In this document: piece after piece, positions 5,419 through 13,873 of the stretch
Layout of the letters: the number at the start of each line of letters is the position of its first letter
Position numbering within the stretch: position 1 is the stretch's first letter
Assembly (NCBI GenBank): GCA_018713365.1
Contig: DVOU01000071.1
Coordinates: 1-19,621, forward strand
Length of the DNA: 19,621 nucleotides
Reading direction: 5' to 3'
Origin: Pullichristensenella excrementipullorum
GTDB taxonomy: Bacteria; Bacillota; Clostridia; Christensenellales; Aristaeellaceae
The notes under the pieces: generated by a model
Told to the model about the DNA's origin: nothing
What the model saw: the letters and a program-made list of their open reading frames with translations, nothing else
Database searches by the model: none
Translations under genes and position numbers: made by a program

Positions 5419-6769
5419 CTTGCACCTCCGATCTGCGCCCTGACCGCGCGGATCAGCGCGGCCTGCCCCATGTCCTTGCGCTCCAGCGCCCGCATCACGT
5501 CCTCGTCGTGCGTGCCTCTGGCAATGATGTGGCGGATGACCACCGTCTGGCTTCTCTGCCCCTGCCGCCACAGCCGCGCGTTCGTCTGCTGATACAGTTC
5601 CAGGGACCACGTCGGCGTAAACCAGATGAGCGTCGAGCCGCCCTCCTGCAGGTTGAGGCCATGGCCCGCCGAGGCCGGGTGGATCAGCCCCACGGCGATC
5701 TTCCCCGCGTTCCAGTCGGCGATGTCCCGCGCCGTGGCGATGGGGCGGGCGTCGAAGCGCTCGCGGATGCGCTCCAGGTCGTGCCTGTACCAGTAGGCCA
5801 CCAGCAGCGGCTTGCCGGTGGCCGCTTCGATCAGGTCTTCCAGCGCGTCGAGCTTGCGCTCGTGGAAGCGGAGTACCTGTTTGTCCTCCCCATACACCGC
5901 GCCGCCCGCCAGCTGCAGCAGCTTCCCCGCCAGCGCCGCGGCGTTGGCCGCGTCCACCTCGCCGCTGTCCAGCTTCAGCACCAGCTCCCGCTTCAGCGTA
6001 TCGTACAGCTTTTGCTCCTTTGCACTCAGACACACCTCCACGCGGCTGCTGACCAGTTCCGGCATCCGCAGGTGGTCGGCGGCCTTCATGGACACGCAGA
6101 TGTCGCCGATGCGCCGGTAGATCTCCGCCTCCGCGCCGGGGCGGGGTTTGTAGGTAAACACCTGTTGGGCGCTGCGCTTGTCGGGAAGGAAATACTGCTC
6201 GCGGAAGTGGGTGACGAAGCGCCCGAGGCGCTTGCCCATATCGAGCAGATAGATCTGCGGCCACAGGTCGATGAGCGTGTTCGGCGCGGGCGTCCCCGTA
6301 AGGCCGATGACCCGCCTGCACAGGGGGCGTACCTTCTTCAGCGCCCGGAACCTCTGCGCCTTGCTGCTTTTGAACGAGGACAGTTCGTCGATCACCAGCG
6401 CGTCGAAGTCCCAGCGATGATTCTCCACCAGCCACGCCACGTTCTCCCGGTTGATGATGTACAGCATCGCCTTTTTGCCCAGTGCCGCCCGCCGCTGTTT
6501 TTCCGTACCCAGCACCAGCGAACAGGTCAGCCCCTTGAGATGGTCCCACTTGGCGATCTCGGCGGGCCAGGTATCCTCCGCCACGCGCTTGGGCGCAATG
6601 ACCAGCACGCGCGCGATGTCGAAGCGGTCCAGCAGCAATTCCCACAGTGCCGTCAACGTGATGACGCTCTTGCTCAACCCAAGCCCATATCCAGGATCAG
6701 GCCGCAGTAGGGGTGTTCCATGACGAACCTCGTAGCGTATTCCTGATAGTCATGAGGTATGAACTTCAT
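5415..6769 (-). pseudogene. SNF2-family phage helicase, frameshifted at Walker A
   Basis: A start at 6769 (ATGA overlap with the nuclease gene) gives MKFIPHDYQEYATRFV and then LILDMGLG, the normal start of phage SNF2 helicases, but hits TGA at 6674-6676. The rest continues in another frame from about 6677: SVITLTALWELLLDRF, VIAPKRV, VIDELSSFK (motif II, DE), GLTGTPAPN (motif III) and HPASAGHGLNL with ARLWRQGQ (motifs V-VI). The break falls inside GLGKS: the sequence has five surplus bases (TTGAG, resembling the preceding TTGGG) between GGG and CAAGAGC. Removing them restores MGLGKSV. A plain -1 shift would not give a working Walker A. It is either a real inactivating mutation or a sequencing error; everything downstream is intact. 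Confidence 0.8.
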
Positions 6770-7065
6770 TGGGCATCACCTCCGTTCCCGCTGCGTATTT
6801 CATCCAGCGCACCTCCGATCTGCTCCACACCGTCTACGACGAATACCCTGAACCCCAGCCGCTCGAGCTGCTCCCTGCGCCGGCGCTGCAAGGGACGCAG
6901 CGTCTTCCCCGGCGCTTTCAGCTCCACAAAGGCCATGCGGCCCCGGGGCAGGAGCGTCAGCCGGTCAGGCGCGCCGTCCCAGCCGGGGGAGATAAATTTC
7001 AGGCAGAGGCCGCCCTGTGTTTTTACCGCTGATGCCAGCCTCCGCTCGATCCGTGATTCCCGCAT
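6766..7065 (-). CDS. VRR-NUC domain nuclease
   Basis: The 99-residue protein is a stand-alone VRR-NUC domain of the PD-(D/E)xK nuclease superfamily. It shows an early Glu (E7), GAPDR (31-35) supplying the catalytic Asp, and FVELK (46-50) supplying Glu and Lys, followed by a basic QRRRREQLERLGF helix and a C-terminal strand (VFVVDGV). Stand-alone forms are a fixed part of Clostridia phage replication cassettes, usually beside the SNF2 helicase as here. They are thought to cut branched or flapped DNA during replication or recombination. ATG 7065 is chosen over an upstream ATG because GGAGGTG precedes it closely. Its stop overlaps the helicase start (ATGA). Confidence 0.88.
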   Translation of the reverse strand: MRESRIERRLASAVKTQGGLCLKFISPGWDGAPDRLTLLPRGRMAFVELKAPGKTLRPLQRRRREQLERLGFRVFVVDGVEQIGGALDEIRSGNGGDAQ

Positions 7066-7088
7066 TTGTACACCTCCTCGATCTCTCA

Positions 7089-7150
7089 GACCGCCCGCGG
7101 TCAAGTCATGGAGTGGAGCCAAGTTGGTAAGGGGGGTTTTACCCCTTACC
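7089..7150. repeat. Two hairpins upstream of the nuclease gene
   Basis: GACCGC (7089-7094) with GCGGTC (7097-7102), and GGTAAGGGG (7126-7134) with CCCCTTACC (7142-7150), the latter nine perfect pairs with a 7-base loop. Between here and the next hairpin (7151-7230) is a CTTNCTTN-rich tract without a gene. On the - strand these would form in the leader of the nuclease-helicase message, just before its ribosome binding site. They may be processing or regulatory hairpins. Confidence 0.5.
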
Positions 7151-7233
7151 TACTTTGCTCACTCCTTGACAGCCTTCCTTGCTTACTTACTTGATTTCTA
7201 TATAAGGCCAATACGTGCAAAGTGCGCAGCCGC

Positions 7234-7298
7234 AAAGGGCGGTTTTCCTTTAAGCAGGTATTGCGGTATCTTCGGCAGCAAAGGAAAAACCGCCCTTT
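7234..7298. repeat. Long inverted repeat after the primase gene (bidirectional terminator-like)
   Basis: AAAGGGCGGTTTTCCTTT (7234-7251) pairs with 7280-7298 over 18 bases with one bulged base. The 28-base loop itself has weak pairing. It lies 16 bases beyond the primase stop codon. The AAA/TTT ends on both arms would give U-rich tails in either direction, though only three or so U's follow the stem. It could be a terminator, a processing site, or a small mobile repeat. Confidence 0.55.
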
Positions 7299-7313
7299 AA
7301 GCGTGGACGTTCA

Positions 7314-9302
7314 TCACGCTTTTCTGTGCGTGGTCTCGTCGAGCAGCGGACGCTCCTGCACCACGCCGTTGGTCACGACATAGTCTTCCGGGAATTCCTT
7401 CAGGTAGCGCCGCATCGTGTCGTAGGACACCTCGGCAAGCTCGGCAAGTTTCCGCACCGTCACCGGCTCCCCCTTCGGCGCGGCCCTGAAAGCGTCGTCG
7501 AGCCGTTGGCGACGGATCTCCGGCGTCGTGCGCCTCGAACTCAGCGCCAGGTTGGACAGCGGGCTGCCATCAGCCATGTACCCGCTCAGCTCGCCCTTCG
7601 TGTCCAGCGTGTGCAGCGGGTAGTCGAAGAAAAAGCTGATGGGGCGGATGGGCGGGAATTCCCGCAGCGACGCCTCCATGCGCCACGCCGTGCGTGGGGA
7701 ATCGAAGTCCTCCTCGATGATCACCGTCTCGCCGCCGTCCCCGTCCACCTCCGTCTGCCGGACCAATGGCCGCTTCAGTTCGATGATGTCGAGGATCGCG
7801 TCCGGGTCGCGCGAGAACACCCCGCTGCCCGAGGCCCGGTCCATGGCCTTCTTCCACCCCTGCGTGCCCTTCGAGTGATGATGGCAGTAGATCGCCGACG
7901 CGCCCATCTCCGTGCAGATCTTGTCAAAGAGGTTGCAGAACGCTCCCATGTCGCTGGCATTGTTCTCGTCGCCCGTGATCACCTTATAGATCGGGTCAAT
8001 GATCACCGCCGAGAACGCCTCGCCCTTCATCCGCCGGATGAGCAGCGGCGCGAGCCTGTCCAGCGGCAGCGCGTGCCCGCGCAGGTTCCAGATGACGATG
8101 TTTTCGTCATGCCGGTCTACAATGCCCATCGCCCTGTAGATGGCGAGGAAGCGCCCGATGCAGCTCGCCGGGTCGATCTCGAGGTTCATGTACAGCACCT
8201 TCCCCTGCCGGCAGGGGAAACCCAGCCACGGCCGGCCCTCGGCGATGGAGATCGCCAGTTCGATGAGCAGGAAACTCTTGCCCGCCTTGCTCGGCCCCGA
8301 GATCAGCGCCTTGTGCCCGCGCCGCAGCACGCCGGCGATCAGCTCCGGCGGCTTTTCGGGCGGCTCCTTCACGTCGCTCAGCGTGACCGGCTCCGGCAAA
8401 AGCGCCAGTTCCTCGGCGTACTCCAGCCACTCGCCCCACGAACGCCTGCCGATGTTCGTCGCCAGCAGTGTCTGCATTGCGCCGCCCCGCACCGCGCCCG
8501 GCATCCGGCTCAGCCGCGAGGGATTCTTGTTGGCGTTGTCCACCGGGAAGCCGCGCGCCTCCAGGAAGCGGAACAGGTAGTTGACGCGCTTCCGGTACTC
8601 CTGTTCGCCGGGCGCGTCGATGTGTACCACGGCATGGACGCTCTTGCCGGCGGAGTCTACGAGGCAGGCGATGGGCAGCTCGTACTTTCGGTAAAAGCGC
8701 TCCTGTTCCTCCCTGGGCAACGTGTCGGACTCGATGAGTACATAGCGGAAGGCGACGACGTTTTTGTCCGCCTGCCCCTTGCCGTCCAGGGGGTTCATCC
8801 GTATCCACGCGCCGCACTCCGGGCGGTAGGGGCCGATGACCTCCTCGATGCTGCCGCACTGTTCCAGGCGTTCGATAAAGTCCGCCGCCTTCAGGGAGAG
8901 GTTGGTGTTGACGGGCTTGTACCGGCCGTGGCTGTCCGCCTTCACCTGTGTGGCAAAGCCTACGGTCTCCTCCGGCTGATAGAGCGTTTCGATATAGCGG
9001 GCGAGCATCCCGGCGGGCGTGGCATCCGTATCATCCGCAAAATCCGCGGCGGCGGAAAACCAGCCGTGCCTGCGGGCCAAAGCGAGTATGCTGCGCACGG
9101 TGACAGGACGGGGCGCGCCCCGGAAGCCAGCCCAGCGGCGTTCGCAGTCGCCGGGGACGTAGCGGGGGTCGTCCCGCGACCATTCGTCCCACACAGCGCA
9201 TTCATAGCCTGCGTCTTTGAGCGCCATGCCGGTCTCCAGCCACTCGGCATAGCTGCAATCCTTTGCCGGGATGCAGGCGAGAGCCGACAACACTTCATCC
9301 AT
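7314..9302 (-). CDS. Replication primase with PriCT-2, AEP-like and RecA-like ATPase domains
   Basis: The 662-residue protein combines several replication domains. An N-terminal PriCT-2-like region (about 8-70) has WLETGMALKDAG and WDEWSR. An archaeo-eukaryotic-type primase core (about 120-290) has ESD (191-193), KSVH (220-223) and VDN (254-256) as the expected metal and nucleotide motifs. A RecA/DnaB-like ATPase (AAA_25 type) has GPSKAGKS (336-343, Walker A) and VIIDP (433-437, Walker B) with HHHS (474-477). A C-terminal winged-helix-like segment (VTVRKLAELAEVSYDTMRRY) follows. It probably primes and unwinds at the phage origin. ATG 9302 follows GGAGG and overlaps the upstream gene by eight bases. 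Confidence 0.85.
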   Translation of the reverse strand: MDEVLSALACIPAKDCSYAEWLETGMALKDAGYECAVWDEWSRDDPRYVPGDCERRWAGFRGAPRPVTVRSILALARRHGWFSAAADFADDTDATPAGMLARYIETLYQPEETVGFATQVKADSHGRYKPVNTNLSLKAADFIERLEQCGSIEEVIGPYRPECGAWIRMNPLDGKGQADKNVVAFRYVLIESDTLPREEQERFYRKYELPIACLVDSAGKSVHAVVHIDAPGEQEYRKRVNYLFRFLEARGFPVDNANKNPSRLSRMPGAVRGGAMQTLLATNIGRRSWGEWLEYAEELALLPEPVTLSDVKEPPEKPPELIAGVLRRGHKALISGPSKAGKSFLLIELAISIAEGRPWLGFPCRQGKVLYMNLEIDPASCIGRFLAIYRAMGIVDRHDENIVIWNLRGHALPLDRLAPLLIRRMKGEAFSAVIIDPIYKVITGDENNASDMGAFCNLFDKICTEMGASAIYCHHHSKGTQGWKKAMDRASGSGVFSRDPDAILDIIELKRPLVRQTEVDGDGGETVIIEEDFDSPRTAWRMEASLREFPPIRPISFFFDYPLHTLDTKGELSGYMADGSPLSNLALSSRRTTPEIRRQRLDDAFRAAPKGEPVTVRKLAELAEVSYDTMRRYLKEFPEDYVVTNGVVQERPLLDETTHRKA

Positions 9303-9753
9303 GGCGGATTTCCTCCATTTCCTCGGTAAAGTAGCGGATGGGCATCCCGCGCGTCTCGGCCTTGTAGATCTCCGCCGCCATGCCGCTGCTGATAAGCCGG
9401 CCGAACACCCACACCTCGGAACACTTCGTGAGCAGCACCGTGGCCATGTAGAGGCCGAGGTCGCGCTGCTTTGCGTCATTGTCGTCCATGAATTGTGGGA
9501 AGAACAGGTGTGAGGCGATGGGGATGCAGTCCTTCTGCACCGCGAAGCGGCAGTAGCGTCGGGCGTTCAGGACATTGGCCTTGACGTCGCCCGCGTAGGG
9601 CGAGCAGATGTAGACGATGGGGCGGTAGCGGGCGAGCCGGTCGCGGCGCTGTTTTTCCTTCTCTGCTTCCTTCGCCGGGTCGGGGATGTTTTGAAACGCC
9701 AGATACGGCGTAGGGTCATGATAGCCCTCGTGGTTGAATCTGCTGATCTTCAT
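9295..9753 (-). CDS. Nucleoside 2-deoxyribosyltransferase-like (DUF4406-type) protein
   Basis: The 152-residue protein has a short N-terminal extension (about 1-45). It is followed by a fold typical of nucleoside 2-deoxyribosyltransferase-like proteins: IVYICSPYAG (about 46-55), NARRYCRFAVQKDCIPIASHLFFPQF, and the C-terminal CSEVWVFG with SSGMAAEIYKAE, a signature seen in DUF4406/DUF7768-type proteins. Enzymes of the clan swap bases on deoxynucleosides or hydrolyse nucleotides. In phages they may salvage or modify the nucleotide pool, which fits a position between polymerase and primase. ATG 9753 follows GAGGAG; polymerase stop (9765-9767) is 11 bases upstream. The exact reaction is unknown. 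Confidence 0.78.
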   Translation of the reverse strand: MKISRFNHEGYHDPTPYLAFQNIPDPAKEAEKEKQRRDRLARYRPIVYICSPYAGDVKANVLNARRYCRFAVQKDCIPIASHLFFPQFMDDNDAKQRDLGLYMATVLLTKCSEVWVFGRLISSGMAAEIYKAETRGMPIRYFTEEMEEIRHG

Positions 9754-9764
9754 GGTTTTTCTCC

Positions 9765-11702
9765 TCAATCCTTTTTGTAGAATTCACATTCATAGCCGTC
9801 CGCGCGCAGGGGAAGCCCGTCCGCCCACGCCGGGGCTTCGGCCATGAGCGCGCACACTTCTTCAACGCCCGAATGGCCGATGGGCACTTCCAGCACGGCT
9901 TCATCGTGGACGTGCATGACGATCTCGAGGCCGGCGTCGCGCAGGCGCAGCATGGCTTCCGCCAGCAGGTCGCGGGCGGTCGCCTGCACGATGTTCTCCG
10001 TGAGCTTGCCGCCGAACGTCTCGATGCGCGTCCACTTTTTGCCCTCCCCGACGCCCTCGTAGGTCAGGCCGTCGCCGCCGAAGCGGTTTGTCTGGATGCG
10101 GGGCTTGACGTAGCAGAGTTTCCTGCCCGAGGGCAGGGTGATAAACAGCATCCCGGAGCGGCAGTGGAAAGTGAGCCGGCCCAGGCGCACGCGGGCCTTT
10201 TCCCTTGCAGCGGTCATGGCGGCGTCCTCCACCTGCGCCCAGAGGCGGATGATGTGCGGGTTGGCCTCGCGCCACTGGCGTACCAGCGGCGGCAGCTCCT
10301 CTTCCGCGAGCCCCATCTCCAGCGCGCCCATGGCCGTCAGCGCGCCGACCGCGCCGCCGTAGCCGAGGGCGAGTTCGGCGATCTTCCCCTTTTGCCGCAG
10401 GTGGCTGTTCTGGCCGTGCTTCTCGACGGGCACATGGAACATCTTCGAAGCGCTGGCACAGTAGATGTCCCCGCCGCCCTCAAACACTTCCAGCCGCCAC
10501 TGCTCGCCCGCGAGCCAGGCGATGACGCGCGCTTCGATGGCGCTGAAGTCCGCGACGATGAAGCGGCAGCCCGGGCGGGGAACGAAGGCCGTGCGGATCA
10601 GTTCCGAGAGCACGCCGGGCGTGGACTCGTACAGCGCCTCGATATCCGCATACCGCCCGGCCTTCACCAGATCGCGGGCGAGGGCCAGGTCGGGGATGTG
10701 GTTCTGGGGTAGATTTTGTATCTGGACGAGCCTGCCGGCCCAGCGCCCGGTGCGGTTGGCCCCGTAGAATTGCAGCAGCCCGTGGACGCGCCCGTCCGCG
10801 CACACCGAGCGGCGGATGGCCTCGTATTTCTTCACGCTTGTCTTCGCCATGAGCAGGCGCAGCTTCAGTACCTCCAGCACATCGCCCTCCGCGCCGGGAA
10901 GGAGCGCGCGTACCGCCTTTTTGTCGAGCGTATCGACCTCCGTGCCCTGTCCCTCCAGCCATTCCTTGAGCTGCGCGGGGCTGTTGGGATTGGCAAGCCC
11001 GGTCAGTTCGTAGGCGCGCTTCGTGGTCTTTTCCCGGTACTGTTCGTCGCACTCGATGGCGCGCGCTACCAGCACAGGATCGACCATGATGCCCCGGTCG
11101 TTGATCTCCTGATCCAAGCGGTACAGTTCCTGTTCCTTCGCGGGGATGGGATAGCCCTGCACCTTTGCCCGTATCTCCCGCTCGGCCTCCACGTCGCGCA
11201 CGCAGTATTCCTTGAACCGCTGCCACTTCTCCGGGGCGTGTTCCGGCAGGTTGCGCGTGCGCTGGCCGTTGGCCTTGGTGGGCTTGCAGGGCAACGAGAA
11301 GTAGCGCACGAGGTCGCCGCCCTCTTTGAGCTTTTTGCGCTCGATGCCCAGCACTTCGCCCACGCCCTCCAGCGACAGCGGCAGCGCCAGCATCGCCGAC
11401 TGCACGGCGGTACACTGCCACTGCGCGGCATCCAGACGCTTTCCGAGACAGCGGCCGATACAGGTACGCTCGAACGCCGCGTTGAAGGCCGTCTTGGTGA
11501 TGGCCGGGTCGGTGAGCGCATCCAATACGCGGGGCGGGAGCCGTTCGCCGCCCTTGAGGTCTACGACCTGTGTTTCCTCATCATCGAAGGCATAGGCGAA
11601 GAGGAGGATCTCGAAGCTGGGATGTTCCGCATAGGCGTATACCCCGCATTTGGGCAGGTCGACTTCGCTGTACGTCTCAATGTCGATGCCGAGGGTGGGC
11701 AT
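9765..11702 (-). CDS. Family A DNA polymerase (phage DNA polymerase I type)
   Basis: The 645-residue enzyme has an N-terminal 3'-5' exonuclease domain starting GIDIETYSEVDL (DxE motif, residues 5-16), with FNAAFE and later YCVRDVEAE as further exonuclease motifs. The polymerase domain follows: GRVHGLLQFYGANRTGRWAG (template/thumb region), VADFSAIEARVIAWLAG (motif A), RQKGKIAELALGYGG (motif B, slightly atypical) and HVHDEAVLEVP (motif C, catalytic Asp and Glu). There is no 5'-3' exonuclease domain, as usual for phages of this group. It copies the phage genome with the primase and helicase encoded nearby. ATG 11702 follows AAAGGAGGCGG. Confidence 0.95.
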   Translation of the reverse strand: MPTLGIDIETYSEVDLPKCGVYAYAEHPSFEILLFAYAFDDEETQVVDLKGGERLPPRVLDALTDPAITKTAFNAAFERTCIGRCLGKRLDAAQWQCTAVQSAMLALPLSLEGVGEVLGIERKKLKEGGDLVRYFSLPCKPTKANGQRTRNLPEHAPEKWQRFKEYCVRDVEAEREIRAKVQGYPIPAKEQELYRLDQEINDRGIMVDPVLVARAIECDEQYREKTTKRAYELTGLANPNSPAQLKEWLEGQGTEVDTLDKKAVRALLPGAEGDVLEVLKLRLLMAKTSVKKYEAIRRSVCADGRVHGLLQFYGANRTGRWAGRLVQIQNLPQNHIPDLALARDLVKAGRYADIEALYESTPGVLSELIRTAFVPRPGCRFIVADFSAIEARVIAWLAGEQWRLEVFEGGGDIYCASASKMFHVPVEKHGQNSHLRQKGKIAELALGYGGAVGALTAMGALEMGLAEEELPPLVRQWREANPHIIRLWAQVEDAAMTAAREKARVRLGRLTFHCRSGMLFITLPSGRKLCYVKPRIQTNRFGGDGLTYEGVGEGKKWTRIETFGGKLTENIVQATARDLLAEAMLRLRDAGLEIVMHVHDEAVLEVPIGHSGVEEVCALMAEAPAWADGLPLRADGYECEFYKKD

Positions 11703-11768
11703 TGGAGCCGCCTCCTTTCATTGATTTTGTGGCAGGGCGGCAGCGTTTCACCGCCGCCCCTTGGCCAG

Positions 11769-12305
11769 TCAGGAGAGGAAATCGTCATCGTCGTAAGTCT
11801 CAAATTCCTCCGCGGCGTTGGCCTTGCCGCCCAGCGGCTCGCCATCGCGGAGCTTCTGGATGTTGCCCAGCCCCGCCGCGATGCCGCGGTTGCCGTTGGT
11901 GTTGAAGCCGTAGAACGTCACCGAGATCTGCCCGTAGCAGCCGGAGTACACTTCGCTCTGGTCGAGGATAGGCTGCACCTTCCGGTCTACCACCTGCGGG
12001 GCCTGACGGCTGTTGGCGTTGAGAAACCAGCTGTCCGCGTAGGCTTCGTCGTCCGGACGCTCGATGTCGCCGTCGCGCAGGGGCAGCTTGAGGTTCGGGG
12101 GGATCTTGCCGCCCCACTTGGAAAGCGATTCCTTCTTGGCATTCTCTATGGCCGCCCGGATCTTCTCCACGGTTCGGGTATCGCTCTTGGGGATGATGGC
12201 AGAGACGCTGTAGCGGGGATCGCCGCCATTGACAGAGTCCGGCTCCCAGCAGTGCAGGTAGGAAAAGCGGCAGGGGATGATGACTTTGTTGGGATTCATG
12301 CTCAT
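11769..12305 (-). CDS. DUF2815 protein, probable single-stranded DNA-binding protein
   Basis: The 178-residue protein opens with VIIPCRFSYLHCWEPDS, then PRYSVSAIIPKSDTRTVEKI, SWFLNANSRQAPQVVD, VYSGCYGQISVTFYGFN and the acidic tail EEFETYDDDDFLS. This matches the DUF2815 family, which sits next to DUF2800 and polymerase in many Bacillota phages and is predicted to have an OB-like fold. The acidic C-terminus resembles that of SSB proteins, which recruits partners. ATG 12305 is chosen over a longer frame because AAGGAGGT precedes it with six-base spacing. Its start overlaps the DUF2800 stop (12302-12305). Confidence 0.85.
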   Translation of the reverse strand: MSMNPNKVIIPCRFSYLHCWEPDSVNGGDPRYSVSAIIPKSDTRTVEKIRAAIENAKKESLSKWGGKIPPNLKLPLRDGDIERPDDEAYADSWFLNANSRQAPQVVDRKVQPILDQSEVYSGCYGQISVTFYGFNTNGNRGIAAGLGNIQKLRDGEPLGGKANAAEEFETYDDDDFLS

Positions 12306-13534
12306 AACTGTACCTCCTTGATCTTCGGGTGCAAATTGTCCTTCGGACAATCTGCACCTACACTCGGCGAATTTACAATTCGCTCTCGTTCGTCGGAGCT
12401 GAAGCTCCTCCCTCCGAAATCGTCTTTTGCGGTGTCAAAGGAAACGGCTTCGCGCCGGTCGGAGTCGGGGACGAGGGTGAGCTTGCCCTGGGGCTTGTAG
12501 ACGAGCTTTCCGAGGATGGCGCTGAAGCGCTCCCTGCCCATGAGCCGCTCCATCTCGGTCACGCCCAGCAGGGACTTTTTGTAGATGTCCGTGTACCCGG
12601 CGGCTGCGGCGGCCCGGGCGACGTCCTCCTCGGACGTGTATCTGCGGGCGCTTCGCCCTTCGACCACTTTGTAGCCCGGCCAGCGCTTGCCGTGGGCGAT
12701 GGCCTGATCCTGCGCGTAGGCGTAAACGTCCGCCGCCCACTTCGACAATTCGTCCGCGCGGGCAATGACCTCGGAAACTTCCTCATCGGTGAGCAGCGCA
12801 GGCTGCCGGAACTCCAGCTTCGCCATCTCGAGGAAATGCTCGGCTCTTGCCCGGCACTGGTTGCGCGCTTTGCAGAAGCGGCACCACGTCCCGGCGGCGA
12901 ACTCGCCCGCGCCGATCAGGGCCTTTGCCCCTGCGGGCCGCAGCACTTCCTCACCCCACTTCTTCAGGTAGTCCGGGGAGACGTCCCACGTGGAGGAATT
13001 GTTCAGGCGCGGCTGGAAGATGGTCAGGCGCACAGTCTCGATGTCGTAGAGCGCTTCGGCCATGTGCAGGACGCCGAGGCCGTAGATCATGAGCTGCGGG
13101 TTTTCCTCGGCGTGTACCTCGACGCCCTTGCCCAGCTTCAGGTCGATGATGTGTACGATCTTGTCCGTGATGATGACCATGTCGGCGGTGCCGAAGCAGC
13201 CCTCCACATACGCGGAAACATCTACGCGCTGCTCTACCAGCAGGATGGGCGAGGCGCAGCAGCGGCGCGAGTCCTCGATCTCGCCGGTGACAAAGGAAAC
13301 GTACTCATCCACCGCCGCCAGCAATTCATCCGTGTAGAACTCGGAAGTTGGGCGAATGGTCTGCTGGCCGAGGTACTTGCGGATGATATGCTCAGCCATG
13401 GCGTGGCCGGCGGTGCCCTCGGCGGCGTAGACGCTCTCGCCTTCCTCGAACTGTTCTTCCAGCAGCAGCGAGGGCGGGCAGTGGATGCGGCGGTTGGCCG
13501 CCGAGGGGGAGAATCTTGCGTGGATCTCTGGCAT
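12302..13534 (-). CDS. DUF2800 protein, Cas4/RecB-like nuclease fold
   Basis: The 410-residue protein matches DUF2800, a phage family of the PD-(D/E)xK superfamily related to Cas4/RecB nucleases. Visible parts are the N-terminal RFSPSAANRRIHCPPSLLLE, AAEGTAGHAMAEH (helix with catalytic His), GTADMVIITDKIVHIIDLKLGKG (catalytic D and DLK) and Q-x-x-IYGLG. A C-terminal cysteine cluster (TWCRFCKARNQCRARAE) is consistent with an iron-sulfur site. It probably processes DNA ends for phage recombination. The last ~35 residues (from GGRSFSSDERERIVN) are encoded by a cluster of palindromes and look added. ATG 13534 overlaps the upstream stop by one base, with GGAGG upstream. Confidence 0.88.
   Translation of the reverse strand: MPEIHARFSPSAANRRIHCPPSLLLEEQFEEGESVYAAEGTAGHAMAEHIIRKYLGQQTIRPTSEFYTDELLAAVDEYVSFVTGEIEDSRRCCASPILLVEQRVDVSAYVEGCFGTADMVIITDKIVHIIDLKLGKGVEVHAEENPQLMIYGLGVLHMAEALYDIETVRLTIFQPRLNNSSTWDVSPDYLKKWGEEVLRPAGAKALIGAGEFAAGTWCRFCKARNQCRARAEHFLEMAKLEFRQPALLTDEEVSEVIARADELSKWAADVYAYAQDQAIAHGKRWPGYKVVEGRSARRYTSEEDVARAAAAAGYTDIYKKSLLGVTEMERLMGRERFSAILGKLVYKPQGKLTLVPDSDRREAVSFDTAKDDFGGRSFSSDERERIVNSPSVGADCPKDNLHPKIKEVQL
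12328..12408. repeat. Three consecutive palindromes inside the DUF2800 3' end
   Basis: Hairpin 1 is GGTGCAAATTGTCC (12328-12341) with 12345-12358, 13 of 14 paired, loop TTC. Hairpin 2 is GCGAATT (12367-12373) with AATTCGC (12377-12383), loop TAC. Hairpin 3 is GGAGCT (12395-12400) with AGCTCC (12403-12408). Three back-to-back short palindromes look like a REP- or MITE-type element. It inserted near the end of DUF2800 and now supplies its C-terminus and stop region. Confidence 0.65.
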
Positions 13535-13854
13535 TACAGCGATCTTGCCTCCTCCATGAGGGCAGGATAGTCTTCCGGTTTTACGCCGGAGAGCTTCCCC
13601 GCGTCGTACTTGTTGAGCAGCGCCTTGACCTCTTTGGTCTTGCCCTCGCCGCTCTTCTCCGCCAGCAGCGCGCGCACCTGGTCGATGGTCGGCAGGGGCG
13701 GCGGGGCCAACGGCGCTGGCGGTTCAGCGTGTTTCTCTGATCCTCTCTGGTCTGTGGGTGTGTTTTCTTCGATGCTGTCCGCGACCAGTTCCAGGCTGTC
13801 CGCGAGACTGCGCAGGCCGTCCACCACGTCCAGCAGGCGTTTTGTCTTGCTCAT
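13534..13854 (-). CDS. Small phage protein of the early cassette, function unknown
   Basis: The 106-residue protein has an N-terminal helix likely to form a coiled coil (KRLLDVVDGLRSLADSLELV, about 4-23). A proline-rich low-complexity linker (PPAPLAPPPLP) is followed by a C-terminal helical domain (TIDQVRALLAEKSGEGKTKE and LLNKYDAGKLSGVKPEDYPA). Similar small proteins occur just before DUF2800 in Clostridia prophages, sometimes under misleading names such as rRNA biogenesis protein. ATG 13854 follows AAAGGAG. Its TAA overlaps the DUF2800 ATG by one base, so the two are co-translated. The C-terminal domain may bind the DUF2800 protein or DNA; this is a guess from position. Confidence 0.72.
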   Translation of the reverse strand: MSKTKRLLDVVDGLRSLADSLELVADSIEENTPTDQRGSEKHAEPPAPLAPPPLPTIDQVRALLAEKSGEGKTKEVKALLNKYDAGKLSGVKPEDYPALMEEARSL

Positions 13855-13873
13855 ATGGGTGCTCCTTTCTCGT

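Noticed and set aside
6670..6680. Programmed -1 frameshifting as explanation of the split helicase
   Set aside because: No canonical slippery heptamer is present and a -1 shift would insert residues into Walker A rather than restore GLGKS.
7151..7200. CTTNCTTN-rich tract as an iteron array or CRISPR-like repeat
   Set aside because: Units are only four bases long, irregular and without spacers; it is simple-sequence bias.
7326..9329. 667-codon + strand frame opposite the primase gene
   Set aside because: The - strand has recognisable primase and ATPase motifs and a ribosome binding site; the + strand frame is an Arg/His/Val-rich shadow.
10716..12500. 594-codon + strand frame opposite polymerase and DUF2815
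   Set aside because: It spans three real - strand genes and shows no domain of its own.
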